Of a stretch of 45,326 bases of DNA, positions 17,854-28,020 are shown in pieces (position 1 is the first letter of the stretch; each line of letters starts with the position of its first letter). Made by a program: the position numbers and the translations under genes. This DNA comes from DATAWZ01 sp036266975 (lineage in GTDB: Bacteria > Actinomycetota > Thermoleophilia > Solirubrobacterales > Solirubrobacteraceae). The stretch is taken from NCBI GenBank assembly GCA_036266975.1, contig DATAWZ010000109.1:1-45326 (forward strand), written 5' to 3'. The notes beneath the pieces are model-generated. The model worked only from the letters and a program-made list of their open reading frames with translations, was not told where the DNA came from and ran no database searches.

Positions 17854-19863
17854 ATGTCCACGCCCGCGCGACGCACGCCGTCAAGGACGCGCGCCGCCCT
17901 CGCCGTACTTGCCTTCTCGCTTGTGCTCGCGCTCGCGCTCGCCGCATCGGCGTCGGCCAAGAATCTCTTCACGCTCGACGCGAACGCCAACTCGCCCGGG
18001 TGGATCGCGATGGACTCCTCGGCGAACGTCTACGTCGGATGGTTCGACAAGAACAGCTCGTCGACGGTCGACGGGGGCAACGAGATCCCGATGTTCTGCA
18101 AGTTCGCGCTCGGCGCGACGTGCCCGAACCCGGTCACGCTCAACCTTCCCGGCCCCACCACCGGCACTACCCCGCTCCCGGGGGCGGACGACGGAGTGGA
18201 CGCGGTGCTCCCGGTGCTCGGGGCCAGCGGCACGGTGTACCTCGTCGGGCCGCGTTACGACGACGAGGACACCGTCCTGTGGACCTCGACCAACGGCGGC
18301 GGGAGCTTCGACAGCGGCATCGTGATCCCCAACAGCTATGACTCGACCGGACCCGACGATGCCCTGCTGGACGGCTCGAACCTGCTGCTCGGCGCCAACA
18401 ACGTCGGCCTGATCTTCAACGCCACGCCGCTCTCCGGCGGCGGCGGCGCCGATGAGCTGGCGTTCGACAACGTGCTCCCCGGCGGCGTGGCGAACGCCTC
18501 GCTCGCCCTGGACCAGAACGGCAACCCGGTCGAGGCCTACGGCGTCCTCTCGACGCCGTCGTCGGCCGGCTACGAGTACTACAACGGCCCCACCCCGGGC
18601 AACGCCGCGCAGCTGGACGACGAGTCGAACTGGATGCCGGAGACGATCTCCGGGGTCTCGCAGGTGCCGGCGCTGGCGGGCAGCCCGGGCGGGCTGTACA
18701 TGCTCAGCGCCGACGGCTCGAATCCGAGCAACGGCGACGACCCGACCGTGGTCGACGTGCGCGCCTACGACGCGAGCACCCACACCTTCGGCGCTCCCGT
18801 GGCGCTGACCGGCGGCAACCCGGACCTGGACTTCGACCTCGGCGGCGCGATCGCCGTCACGCCCTCCGGGCGGGCCGTCGCGCTCTGGCCGGCGGCGAAC
18901 TCCAGCACCGACGTGCTCGACGCCTACACCTCGACCAACGGCGGGGCGACCTTCTCGGCGCCGGTCGACGTCGCCACCTGCTCGCGCTGCGGGGTGGCTT
19001 CGCCGAACATCGCCGCGATCGATACCTCGGGCGGCGGCGTGGAGGGCGCCGTCGCCTTCGACGACGGCGGCCTGCAGATCGCCGATCTGACGCCGCTGAC
19101 GACGAGTGCTCCGCCGCCGAGCCAGGCGGCCACGAACCTCACCACCCTGCAGACCTCGGGCGCGACCAGCGGCGCGTCGTTGACGATCACCGCCGGGACG
19201 GTCGGCGAGCGAGACGTGGCGGCGATCACCGGTACGAACGCGGCGACCGCGGGTGGGACCGTGACCTACAGCCTGTACGACGCGGATACCTGCACCGCCG
19301 GCAGCCAGATCTTCAACGGCGGCACGGCGGGCGTGAAGAACGGGGTGGCGACGGCATCGAGCCCGGTGACCAGCGCCCTGGGCGCCGGCAAGTACTACTG
19401 GCGGGCGAGCTACAGCGGCGATGCGTCAAACGCCGCGTCGCAGAGCGGCTGCGGGAGCGAGGTGTTGACGGTCGTCAACGCGGCATCGTTGCCGGGGACC
19501 GCGACGAGCAACGGGACGACGGTGACGATCAGCGTGAGCTGCCAGTCGGCGACCCCGTGTTCGGTCACCGTGACGCTGAGCGTCACCGAGTCGGGCTCGG
19601 CGATCACCGCGAAGAAGGGCAGGAAGCCCAAGAAGAAGGTGGTCACGCTCGGCACGGGGCACTTCACGATCTCCGCGCACAAGACCGGGAAGCTCAGCGT
19701 GAAGCTGAACCGCGCGGGGCGCTCGCTGCTGCGGAAGCATCACGATCACCTCGACGCCAAGCTCGCCGTGGGCGTGGCGACCGAGTCCGGGACGCGCACG
19801 ATCACCCGGACGATCGACATCAAGAAGGCCAAGGTCAAGCGCCACACCAAGCACCACAGGTAG
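17854..19863 (+). CDS. Secreted beta-propeller (sialidase/BNR-like) protein with Ig-like domain and basic tail
   Basis: 669 aa. Basic N-terminus, hydrophobic core and 'ASASA' cleavage site before 'KNLFTLDANANSPG' mark a signal peptide (about residues 1-31). Residues 32-415 look like a beta-propeller with Asp-box-like turns ('WTSTNGGGSFDSG', 'TSTNGGATFSAP') and repeated 'ALDQNGNPVEAYG'-type blades. A Thr/Ser/Pro linker leads to an Ig-like domain near 440-545 ('YYWRASYSGDASN'), then a beta domain and a Lys/His-rich C-terminus ('KKAKVKRHTKHHR'). There are no obvious sialidase catalytic residues, so a binding or structural role is as likely as an enzyme. A paralog follows directly. The ATG follows AGGGGGAAACC. 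Confidence 0.75.
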   Translation: MSTPARRTPSRTRAALAVLAFSLVLALALAASASAKNLFTLDANANSPGWIAMDSSANVYVGWFDKNSSSTVDGGNEIPMFCKFALGATCPNPVTLNLPGPTTGTTPLPGADDGVDAVLPVLGASGTVYLVGPRYDDEDTVLWTSTNGGGSFDSGIVIPNSYDSTGPDDALLDGSNLLLGANNVGLIFNATPLSGGGGADELAFDNVLPGGVANASLALDQNGNPVEAYGVLSTPSSAGYEYYNGPTPGNAAQLDDESNWMPETISGVSQVPALAGSPGGLYMLSADGSNPSNGDDPTVVDVRAYDASTHTFGAPVALTGGNPDLDFDLGGAIAVTPSGRAVALWPAANSSTDVLDAYTSTNGGATFSAPVDVATCSRCGVASPNIAAIDTSGGGVEGAVAFDDGGLQIADLTPLTTSAPPPSQAATNLTTLQTSGATSGASLTITAGTVGERDVAAITGTNAATAGGTVTYSLYDADTCTAGSQIFNGGTAGVKNGVATASSPVTSALGAGKYYWRASYSGDASNAASQSGCGSEVLTVVNAASLPGTATSNGTTVTISVSCQSATPCSVTVTLSVTESGSAITAKKGRKPKKKVVTLGTGHFTISAHKTGKLSVKLNRAGRSLLRKHHDHLDAKLAVGVATESGTRTITRTIDIKKAKVKRHTKHHR

Positions 19864-19872
19864 GCCCGGCGA

Positions 19873-19900
19873 CTGCGCCGGCGCTCACGCGCCGGCGCAG
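19873..19900 (+). terminator. 12-bp stem, 4-nt loop hairpin between the tandem secreted genes
   Basis: CTGCGCCGGCGC (19873-19884) pairs perfectly with GCGCCGGCGCAG (19889-19900) around a TCAC loop, 9 bp after the stop. Only a short TT follows. It likely separates the two paralogs into independent transcripts. Confidence 0.7.
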
Positions 19901-19948
19901 TTCAGCCACTCGGACGCCGGGCCGACGCTAACGTTGGCTCGCTCAGCG

Positions 19949-21838
19949 ATGTCGACGATCAGGTTCTGTCCACGGACGCTCGGCGTGCTGCTCGCGCTGC
20001 TCGGGGCGCTCGCGCTCCCGATATCCGCGACGGCCAACAACCTGTCCACCCTCGACGCGCAGGCGGTCACCAACCAGCCCTCGTCGGTGGCGCTGGACTC
20101 GGCCGGCAACGTCTACGTCACCTGGGACCGCGAGAGCGCGCTCGGCCTCTCCACGCCGATGTTCTGCAAGTTCCCGCTCGGCTCGCGCTGCCAGAGCCCG
20201 ATCGCGCTCAGCCTCCCCGGGTCGGCGGCGACCGACGGTCAGTACGTGCTGCTCTGCGAGAGCACCGTGTACGTCGTCGGCCCCCGCGACGCCGACGCCG
20301 ACGTCGTGGTCTGGGCCTCGACCGACGGAGGCGCCCCGGGGAGCTTCAACGGCGCGGTGATCGCCAACGACGACGAGGAGGGCGACACCGACGGCGCGCT
20401 GCTCGCGGGCACGAACCTGCTGCTCGCCGGCGACGACCACGGCCTGTACTTCGACTCCACGCCGATCTCCGGGCCCGGAGCGCCGGGGTTCACGTTCACC
20501 AACCCCGGCGTCGGCGGGGTCGCCGCCCACGGCGCGACGCTCGCGCTGGACCCGGACGGCAACCCCGTCGAGGCCTACTGGAACCTCTCGACCCCGGCGG
20601 CGCTGAGCTACTACTTCACGACCAGCTCGGACCTCGGCGACGAGGCCGACTGGACGGGACCCGTCTCGCTCGGCGACGGGCAGAGCCCCGCGCTCGGCGG
20701 CAACTCGGCCGGGCTCTACCTGCTCAGCGCCGACGGATCGGGCGCCACGATTCCCGACGAGCCGACCGCGCTCGACGTGCGCCGCTACGACGCGGCCATC
20801 CACACGTTCGGCACGCCGGTGACGCTCGGCGGCAGCCCGGACCTGACCTTCGACGAGCGGGGCGCGCTCGCCGTGACTCCCGGGGGCACGGTCGTCGCGG
20901 TCTTCCCCCAGGGCGGCGCCGGCGCGCTGGACGCGTGGATCTCACCCGCCGGCGGCGCCCGGTTCTCCGCGCCGATCCCCGTCGCCGCGATCGACGGCAC
21001 CTACGGCGAGCAGATCGCCCTCGCCGCGACCGGCACCGCCTCCGGGGGAGTGCAGGGCGTCGTGCTGTACGCCGACGGCGGGGGCCTGGAGCTCGCCGAC
21101 CTGACCCCGGTGTCCGCGCCGCCCCCGCCCCCGGCGCCGGCCGCGCCCGCGGCGACGACGATCTCGACCACCCAGACGCTCGGCCCCGCCGGCGGCTCGA
21201 CGCTGCGCATCACCGCGGGCGCGATCGGCGAGAGCGACAGCGCGACGATCAGCGGCACCGATGCGAGCCGGGCCGGCGGCGTCGTCACCTACGGCCTGTA
21301 CCGCAGCTCGACCTGCGCCGCCTGGAGCGCGGTCTTCCACAGCAGCGTGGCGGTCAGCGGGGGCGTCGCGGCCGGCTCGGGCCCGGTGGAAAAGGGGCTG
21401 TCCGTCGGCAGCTACTACTGGCAGTCTGCGTACAGCGGCGACGCGACCAACCAGGGCTCGGCGAACGCCTGCGGGAGCAACGTGCTGAGGGTGATCAGCC
21501 CGCTGAGCCTGCCGCGCTCCGCGAGCAGCGACGGGCGCACGGTGACGGCGAGCGTCGGCTGCGCCGCGGCGCTGCCGTGCGCGGGGAACCTCGTGCTCGC
21601 CGTCACCCAGAAGAAGCGGGTGATCGGCCTCGGCTCGGGGAAGCTCAACGTCCCCGCCCACCGGACCACGCGGGTGACCGTGAGGCTCACGGCCCGGGGC
21701 CGCTCGCTGCTGGCCGCGCACCGCGACCATCTCGCCGCGGCGCTCGACGCGCGCGTCGACACCGACTCCGGGGTGCAGCCCTACCGCCGCACGGTCACGA
21801 TCACCAAGGCGAGGTCCGCGCGCCACCGGAAGCGCTAG
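19949..21838 (+). CDS. Secreted beta-propeller/Ig-like protein, tandem paralog
   Basis: 629 aa from the ATG at 19949; a TTG at 19934 is possible but adds residues before the signal peptide. The signal sequence ('LGVLLALLGALALPISATA') is followed by 'NNLSTLDAQAV', matching 'KNLFTLDANAN' in the preceding gene. The same order of parts follows: propeller-like repeats ('ALDSAGNVYVTWDRES', 'MFCKFPLGSRC'), Pro-rich linker ('APPPPPAPAAPAA'), an Ig-like domain ('YYWQSAYSGDATN') and a basic tail ('KARSARHRKR'). The pair shares domain order with moderate identity, so the duplication is old. No ribosome binding site is obvious. Function is unknown; likely cell-surface or extracellular. The 3' end overlaps the CAP gene remnant tail to tail by a few bases. 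Confidence 0.72.
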   Translation: MSTIRFCPRTLGVLLALLGALALPISATANNLSTLDAQAVTNQPSSVALDSAGNVYVTWDRESALGLSTPMFCKFPLGSRCQSPIALSLPGSAATDGQYVLLCESTVYVVGPRDADADVVVWASTDGGAPGSFNGAVIANDDEEGDTDGALLAGTNLLLAGDDHGLYFDSTPISGPGAPGFTFTNPGVGGVAAHGATLALDPDGNPVEAYWNLSTPAALSYYFTTSSDLGDEADWTGPVSLGDGQSPALGGNSAGLYLLSADGSGATIPDEPTALDVRRYDAAIHTFGTPVTLGGSPDLTFDERGALAVTPGGTVVAVFPQGGAGALDAWISPAGGARFSAPIPVAAIDGTYGEQIALAATGTASGGVQGVVLYADGGGLELADLTPVSAPPPPPAPAAPAATTISTTQTLGPAGGSTLRITAGAIGESDSATISGTDASRAGGVVTYGLYRSSTCAAWSAVFHSSVAVSGGVAAGSGPVEKGLSVGSYYWQSAYSGDATNQGSANACGSNVLRVISPLSLPRSASSDGRTVTASVGCAAALPCAGNLVLAVTQKKRVIGLGSGKLNVPAHRTTRVTVRLTARGRSLLAAHRDHLAAALDARVDTDSGVQPYRRTVTITKARSARHRKR

Positions 21839-22565
21839 CGGGGGGGTGAGCGTCCGAGGTGAACGCGCGGGCCGCGCGCGCCCGGCACTGAAGGCCGAGC
21901 ACGACCGAATGTGCTCGACGCGGTGGGCGCCGGGCTGGCGGCCGCGACCGCCGGGCCGTCGACCGGCGGGGCGGGAATGCGGTGCGGGCCGGCGGCCTGC
22001 GGGGCGGCGCGCGTCGAGGGCTGGCGCTGTCCCTGGTGAAGGCCGAGCTCGATCGTCAGCGTCACCTGGATCGGCTGGCCGTCCTGCGTGGCCTCCCCGA
22101 GTCCGAAGCCGGCGTCGCGGAAGCGCGGGTCCATGAGCTCGGTGCAGGGGACCTCCCAGGTGGCCATGATGTCGGCGAGCAGCGCGTAGGGGATCGTGTC
22201 GGGCTCGTCGCCGGCGTAGGCCTCGTTGTAGGCCGCGGGCTTCTCGCCGGCCTTCGCGTCGCGCCGCGCGATCTCGGTCACCGAGGAGCCGTGGCTGCCC
22301 ACGCCCGCGCGTGCGAACGTCTGCGCCTGCGTCTGCGCGACCCCCTCGGGGATCGCGTTGGGTGCAGCGAGGGCCGGCCCTGGGCCTTGCGTGCCGCGTT
22401 GACCAGGCACAGCAACGCGGTACGGAGCGGGGCGATCTGGCCGGCGCCGTAGCCGAGCTCGCTGTTCGGGCAGCTCGAGAGCTTGGTGATGCAGGAGCCG
22501 CCGAGCGCCGTGGAGGCGAACAGGCCGAGCACGAGCGCGGCGAGGACCAGCGCGCGACGGATCAC
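21835..22565 (-). pseudogene. CAP (SCP/PR-1-like) domain secreted protein, frameshifted
   Basis: A GTG at 22565 overlaps the stop of the carboxylase alpha gene. It reads a signal peptide ('RRALVLAALVLGLFASTALG'), then 'LLCLVNAARKAQGRPSLHP', the usual start of a CAP domain. The frame then fails near 22360-22362 (a GGG run on the plus strand). One extra base there would join it to the other frame, which continues 'NAIPEGVAQTQAQTFARAGV', 'GSHGSSVTEIARR' and 'LMDPRFRDAGFGLGEA', the rest of a CAP fold. After about 22040 the frame runs into Pro/Ala-rich residues that look non-native. So this is either a broken gene or a one-base sequencing error in a G run. Confidence 0.7.
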
Positions 22566-24489
22566 TCGCCGATCACGGCGAGCAGGGTACCGGTCTGGAC
22601 CTGGTCGCCCTGGGCCACCGGCAGCTCGCTGACCGTGCCCGCCGCGGGGGCGAGCACCTCGTGCTCCATCTTCATCGCCTCGAGCACGAGCAGCGGCGCG
22701 CCCGCCGGGACCTGCGCGCCGGCGCTCACGAGCACGCGCAGGACGGTGCCGGGCATGGGCGAGAGCAGCGAGCCGGCGCTCACAGCGGCCGACGGATCGG
22801 CAAAGCGCGGGTGCTCGCTGAGCGCGACCTCGCCCTCGGGGGTGCCGACCGCATCCGGGTCGACCCGGTAGGCGCGGCGCACCCCCTCGCAGATCAGGAC
22901 GACCTCCTCGGGGGTGGCGCGGACGAGCTCGATCCCCTCGGGCTCGAGCAGCCGCCCGTCGCGGTCCAGGCGATAGCGGACCTCGAGCCCCTCGTCGTAG
23001 GGGGTGGTGAACGTCGCCGTCTGGGCGAGCGCGGGGTTGTTGCGCCAGCCCGAGGGCAGCCCGTCCTGCACCCGCGCGTCGCGCCGGCGGGCGGCCTGCC
23101 CGGCCAGCGCGGCGGCGAGCGCGGCGCGTTGCACCTGCTCGGCGTCGAGCAGCGGGGCGCCGAGCTCGGCCGGGTCGCTGCGGTCCAGGAACTCGGTGTC
23201 CGCCTCGCCGGAGAGGAACTCGCGGTGGCGCAGCACGCGCACGAGGAAGTCGCGGTTGGTGATCGTGCCCTGGACCTGCGCGCGGGCGAGCGCGTCGGCG
23301 AGCACGCGGGCGGCCTGCTCGCGCGTGTCCGCGTGGGCGATGACCTTGGCGATCATCGGGTCGTAGTGCGGGGAGATCTCGCTGCCGTCGCTGACGCCGG
23401 TGTCGACCCTCACCGTGTCGGCGAACCGCAGGCGCGACACCGTGCCGGTCGCGGGCAGGTAGCCGGCGGGCACGTCCTCGGCGTACAGCCGCGCCTCGAT
23501 CGCGTGGCCGCGCGGCTGCGGGTCGAGCGCCGCGGCCGGGAGCGGCGAGCCCTCGGCGACGAGCAGCTGCAGCTCGACCAGGTCCAGCCCGGTCACCGCC
23601 TCGGTGACCGGATGCTCGACCTGCAGGCGGGTGTTGACCTCCAGGAAGAAGAACTCGCGCTCGGCCGTCAGCAGGAACTCGACGGTCCCGGCCCCGGTGT
23701 AGGCCAGCGCACGACCGGCGGCCACCGCCGCCTCGCTCAACTGCGCGCGCAGCGCCCGGTCCACGACGGGCGACGGACACTCCTCGATCACCTTCTGGTG
23801 GCGGCGCTGCACCGAGCAGTCGCGCTCGAACAGCGCGACCACGTTGCCGTGCGCGTCGCCCATGAGCTGGACCTCGACGTGGCGCGAGCGCGGCGCGTAG
23901 CGCTCCAGGAAGACGGTCTCGTCGCCGAACGCCGCGCCGGCCTCGCGCTGTGCCGCCGCCACCGAGGCAGCCAGGGCATCGGCGCCCTCCACCAGTCTCA
24001 TCCCCTTACCCCCTCCCCCCGCGCTCGCCTTGACCAGCAGCGGGTATCCGACGCCCGCGGCGACCGTGGCAAGGTCCTCCCCGCCGGTCAGGTGCGCGCC
24101 GGGGAGCACGGGCACGCCCGCCGCGGCCATGCGCTCGCGCGCCTCGGTCTTGGAGCCCATGGCCCGGATCGCCTCCGGCGAGGGCCCCACCCAGGTCAGC
24201 CCGGCGTCGATGACCGCCTGGGCGAAGGTCGCGTTCTCGGCCAGGAAGCCGTAGCCGGGGTGCACGGCGTCGGCCCCGGTCCGGCGCGCGGCCTCGACGA
24301 CCGCGTCGATGCGCAGGTAGGACTCGGCCGGCGCCGCGCCGCCGAGCGCGACGGCGAGGTCGGCCTCGGCGACGAACGGCGCGCCGGCGTCGGCGTCCGA
24401 GAACACCGCGACGGTGCCGACGCCCAGGCGCCGGCAGGTGGCGAAGATCCGCCGGGCGATCTCGCCCCGGTTGGCGACCAGCAGCCGGT

Positions 24490-24493
<4 letters not shown>
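22562..24493 (-). CDS. Acyl-CoA carboxylase alpha subunit (biotin carboxylase plus biotin carrier)
   Basis: 643 aa. Residues 1-445 are the biotin carboxylase domain: 'LLVANRGEIARRI', the ATP-grasp glycine-rich 'KASAGGGGKGMRLV', 'RDCSVQRRHQKVIEE', and 'FLEVNTRLQVEHPVTE'. The C-terminal biotin carrier domain has 'LEAMKMEHEV' with biotinylated Lys608. It carboxylates biotin with bicarbonate and ATP for the partner carboxyltransferase encoded immediately upstream (ATGA overlap). The whole set resembles methylcrotonyl/geranyl-CoA-type carboxylases of branched-chain or isoprenoid acyl-CoA breakdown; the exact substrate cannot be read from the sequence. Confidence 0.93.
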
Positions 24494-26088
<1,595 letters not shown>

Positions 26089-26110
26089 GGCGCTGGACCC
26101 TACTGCGCGC

Positions 26111-27244
26111 TCACGCGCCCAGGGCGCGTGCGATCACCATCTGCTGGACCTCGTCGGTCCCCTCGCCGATCGTGAGGATCTTCGCGTCGCGGTAGAAGCG
26201 GCACACCGGGTACTCCTCGATGTAGCCGTAGCCGCCGTGGATCTGTACCGCCTCCTCGGCCGCGCGCACGGCCAGCCGGCCGGTCTTGAGCTTGGCCTGC
26301 GCCGCGGTCAGCGTGAAGTTGCGCCCCATGTCCTTCAGCCACGCCGCCTTGTAGACGAGCAGGCGCGCCGCCTCGAGCTCGGTGGCCATGTCGGCGAGCT
26401 TGCTCTGGATCGACTGGAAGCGCGCGATCGCCTGGCCGAAGGCCCGGCGCTCCTTGGCGTAGGCGAGCGCCTGGTCGAGCGCCCCCTGGGCGAGACCGAT
26501 GCCCATCGCCGCGACGCCGATACGCCCGATGTCGAGCACGTGCAGGAACTGCTTGAAGCCCTGCCCGCGCGGGCCGAGCAGGTTCTCCTCGGGCACGACG
26601 CAGTCGGTGAACATGAGCGGGCGGGTGTCCGACGCGTGCCAGCCCATCTTGCGGTAGGGCTCGCCCTGCTCGTAGCCCGGCGTGCCGTTCTCGACGATCA
26701 GGTTGGAGATCTCCTTCTCGCCGGTGCGCGCGGTGATCGCGACGTGGCCGGAGAGCTCGGTGCCTGCGTTGGTGATGAACTGCTTGGCGCCGTTGATCGT
26801 CCAGGCGCCCTCGCCCAGCGCGGCGCGGGTGTGGACGTTGCCCGCGTCCGAGCCGGCCTCGGGCTCGGTCAGGCCGAACGCGCCCAGGCGCCGGCCGGCG
26901 CACAGGTCGGGCATGTAGCGCTCGCGCTGCTCGGGGCTGCCGAACAGGTAGATCGGCTGGGTGCCGAGCGAGGTGTGGGCGCACAGCGTGATCGCCACGC
27001 TCGAGTCCACGCGGGTGAGCTCCTCCACGGCGATCGCGTACTGCAGCGAGGTGCCGCCGGCGCCGCCGACGTCCTCGGGGAAGGGGATGCCCATCCAGCC
27101 GAGCTCGCCCATCTTGCGGACGATCTCGCAGGGGAAGCGGTGCTGCTCGTCGAGCTCGTCGGCGACCGGGGCGATCTCCTGCTCGGCGAAGTCGCGCACG
27201 GTCTCCTGGAGCGCGCGGGTTTCGTCATCGAGGTCAAAGAGCAT
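26111..27244 (-). CDS. Acyl-CoA dehydrogenase
   Basis: 377 aa. Family landmarks are 'FGLTEPEAGSDAGNVHTRA' (FAD/substrate loop), 'IGVAAMGIGLAQGALDQAL', 'ERRAFGQAIARFQSIQSKLA', 'QIHGGYGYIEEYPVCRFYRD' and 'IGEGTDEVQQMVIAR'. The Glu in IGEGT is at the catalytic-base position of short/medium-chain enzymes; true isovaleryl-CoA dehydrogenases have another residue here. It oxidises an acyl-CoA to enoyl-CoA with FAD, probably feeding the carboxylase encoded just downstream. The ATG at 27244 starts the native 'MLFDLDDETRALQETVRDF'; a longer open frame crosses the promoter. No Shine-Dalgarno is present; the mRNA is probably leaderless. Confidence 0.92.
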   Translation of the reverse strand: MLFDLDDETRALQETVRDFAEQEIAPVADELDEQHRFPCEIVRKMGELGWMGIPFPEDVGGAGGTSLQYAIAVEELTRVDSSVAITLCAHTSLGTQPIYLFGSPEQRERYMPDLCAGRRLGAFGLTEPEAGSDAGNVHTRAALGEGAWTINGAKQFITNAGTELSGHVAITARTGEKEISNLIVENGTPGYEQGEPYRKMGWHASDTRPLMFTDCVVPEENLLGPRGQGFKQFLHVLDIGRIGVAAMGIGLAQGALDQALAYAKERRAFGQAIARFQSIQSKLADMATELEAARLLVYKAAWLKDMGRNFTLTAAQAKLKTGRLAVRAAEEAVQIHGGYGYIEEYPVCRFYRDAKILTIGEGTDEVQQMVIARALGA

Positions 27245-27250
27245 GTGCGC

Positions 27251-27256
27251 AGAGTA
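27251..27256 (-). promoter_or_regulatory. Candidate -10 element of a leaderless acyl-CoA dehydrogenase promoter
   Basis: The reverse strand reads TACTCT ending 6 nt before the ATG, which would place transcription start at or next to the start codon. A weak -35 (TAGAAC) lies 17 bp further upstream. There is no ribosome binding site, in keeping with a leaderless transcript. Confidence 0.5.
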
Positions 27257-27292
27257 CCGAACGTTGATTCGAAGTTCTAGTGATCGTTCGGT
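27256..27292. promoter_or_regulatory. Inverted repeat ACCGAACG-N21-CGTTCGGT, likely TetR operator
   Basis: Perfect 8-bp arms (27256-27263 and 27285-27292) flank a TTCGAA-centred AT-richer spacer. The left arm touches the candidate -10 of the acyl-CoA dehydrogenase promoter. The right arm overlaps a TTCGGT that is 17 bp upstream of TATGCT (27310-27315), a plausible tetR promoter. One repressor could thus shut both divergent genes. Confidence 0.6.
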
Positions 27293-27327
27293 TTTTCCGT
27301 GATCGTGCGTATGCTTGTTCGAGCCCG

Positions 27328-27933
27328 ATGTCGAGCCCGCCCGCCAACCCCGCCCTGCGGGCCCGCTACGACCGCCGGCGCGCCCAGGTGGTGGCCGCCG
27401 CGGCCCGGGTGTTCGCCGAGCGCGGCTATCACGCGACCTCGATGCAGGACCTGATCGAGGCGACCGGCCTGACCGCCGGCGGCCTGTACCACTACATCTC
27501 CGGCAAGGACGCGCTGCTGGTGGCGATCTGCGACGAGCTGATGGAGCCGCTGCTCGAGCAGGCCCACGAGATCGTCGCCGAGCCCGCCCCGGCCGACGTG
27601 CACCTGCGCGAGCTCGTGCGCGCGTGGGTCGCACACGTCGAGCGCAGCCGCGACCACATGCTCGTCTTCATGCAGGAGCGCCACGTGCTCGAGCGCGATC
27701 CGCGCTGGCGGCACGTGCGCCGTCAGCGCAAGGAGTTCGAGGAGCTGCTCGCCGACGTGCTCGAGCGCGGCGAGCGCGAGGGCGTGCTGCGCTTCGCCGA
27801 CCGCGGCCTCGCGCTGCGGGCCCTGCTGGGGATGGTCAACCACACGCCGCAGTGGTACCGGCCGAACGGTCGGCTGAACGTCAGCGAGATCGCCGACGGC
27901 TATCTCGACTTGCTGTGCGCGAGCAGTTGCTGA
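27328..27933 (+). CDS. TetR-family regulator divergent from the acyl-CoA genes
   Basis: 201 aa. The helix-turn-helix is at about residues 14-60: 'AARVFAERGYHATSMQDL' and 'TGLTAGGLYHYISGKDALL'. The C-terminal ligand domain resembles the TetR_C group found with fatty-acid and isoprenoid catabolic genes ('HMLVFMQERHVLERDPRW', 'GMVNHTPQWYRPNG'). I chose the ATG at 27328; the upstream in-frame start lies within the operator. It probably represses the dehydrogenase-carboxylase unit and itself, with an acyl-CoA as inducer; that is inferred from context. The MMPL gene follows 87 bp downstream on the same strand and could be co-transcribed. Confidence 0.9.
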   Translation: MSSPPANPALRARYDRRRAQVVAAAARVFAERGYHATSMQDLIEATGLTAGGLYHYISGKDALLVAICDELMEPLLEQAHEIVAEPAPADVHLRELVRAWVAHVERSRDHMLVFMQERHVLERDPRWRHVRRQRKEFEELLADVLERGEREGVLRFADRGLALRALLGMVNHTPQWYRPNGRLNVSEIADGYLDLLCASSC

Positions 27934-28020
27934 GTAGTTCCTGAGATCGGCCGGGCGCGGGCGTTGAGGTGTTGGGCGGGAGATCGGCTCGCCCACTCGC
28001 GACGACCGAAGGGGACTCAG

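Noticed and set aside
17854..21838. The secreted propeller pair as active sialidases
   Set aside because: Asp-box-like turns are present, but no arginine triad or catalytic Tyr/Glu arrangement could be identified, so enzyme activity is not claimed.
26111..27634. Long N-terminal extension of the acyl-CoA dehydrogenase to 27634
   Set aside because: It would cross the divergent promoter and run antisense through the tetR gene; the family start is at 27244.
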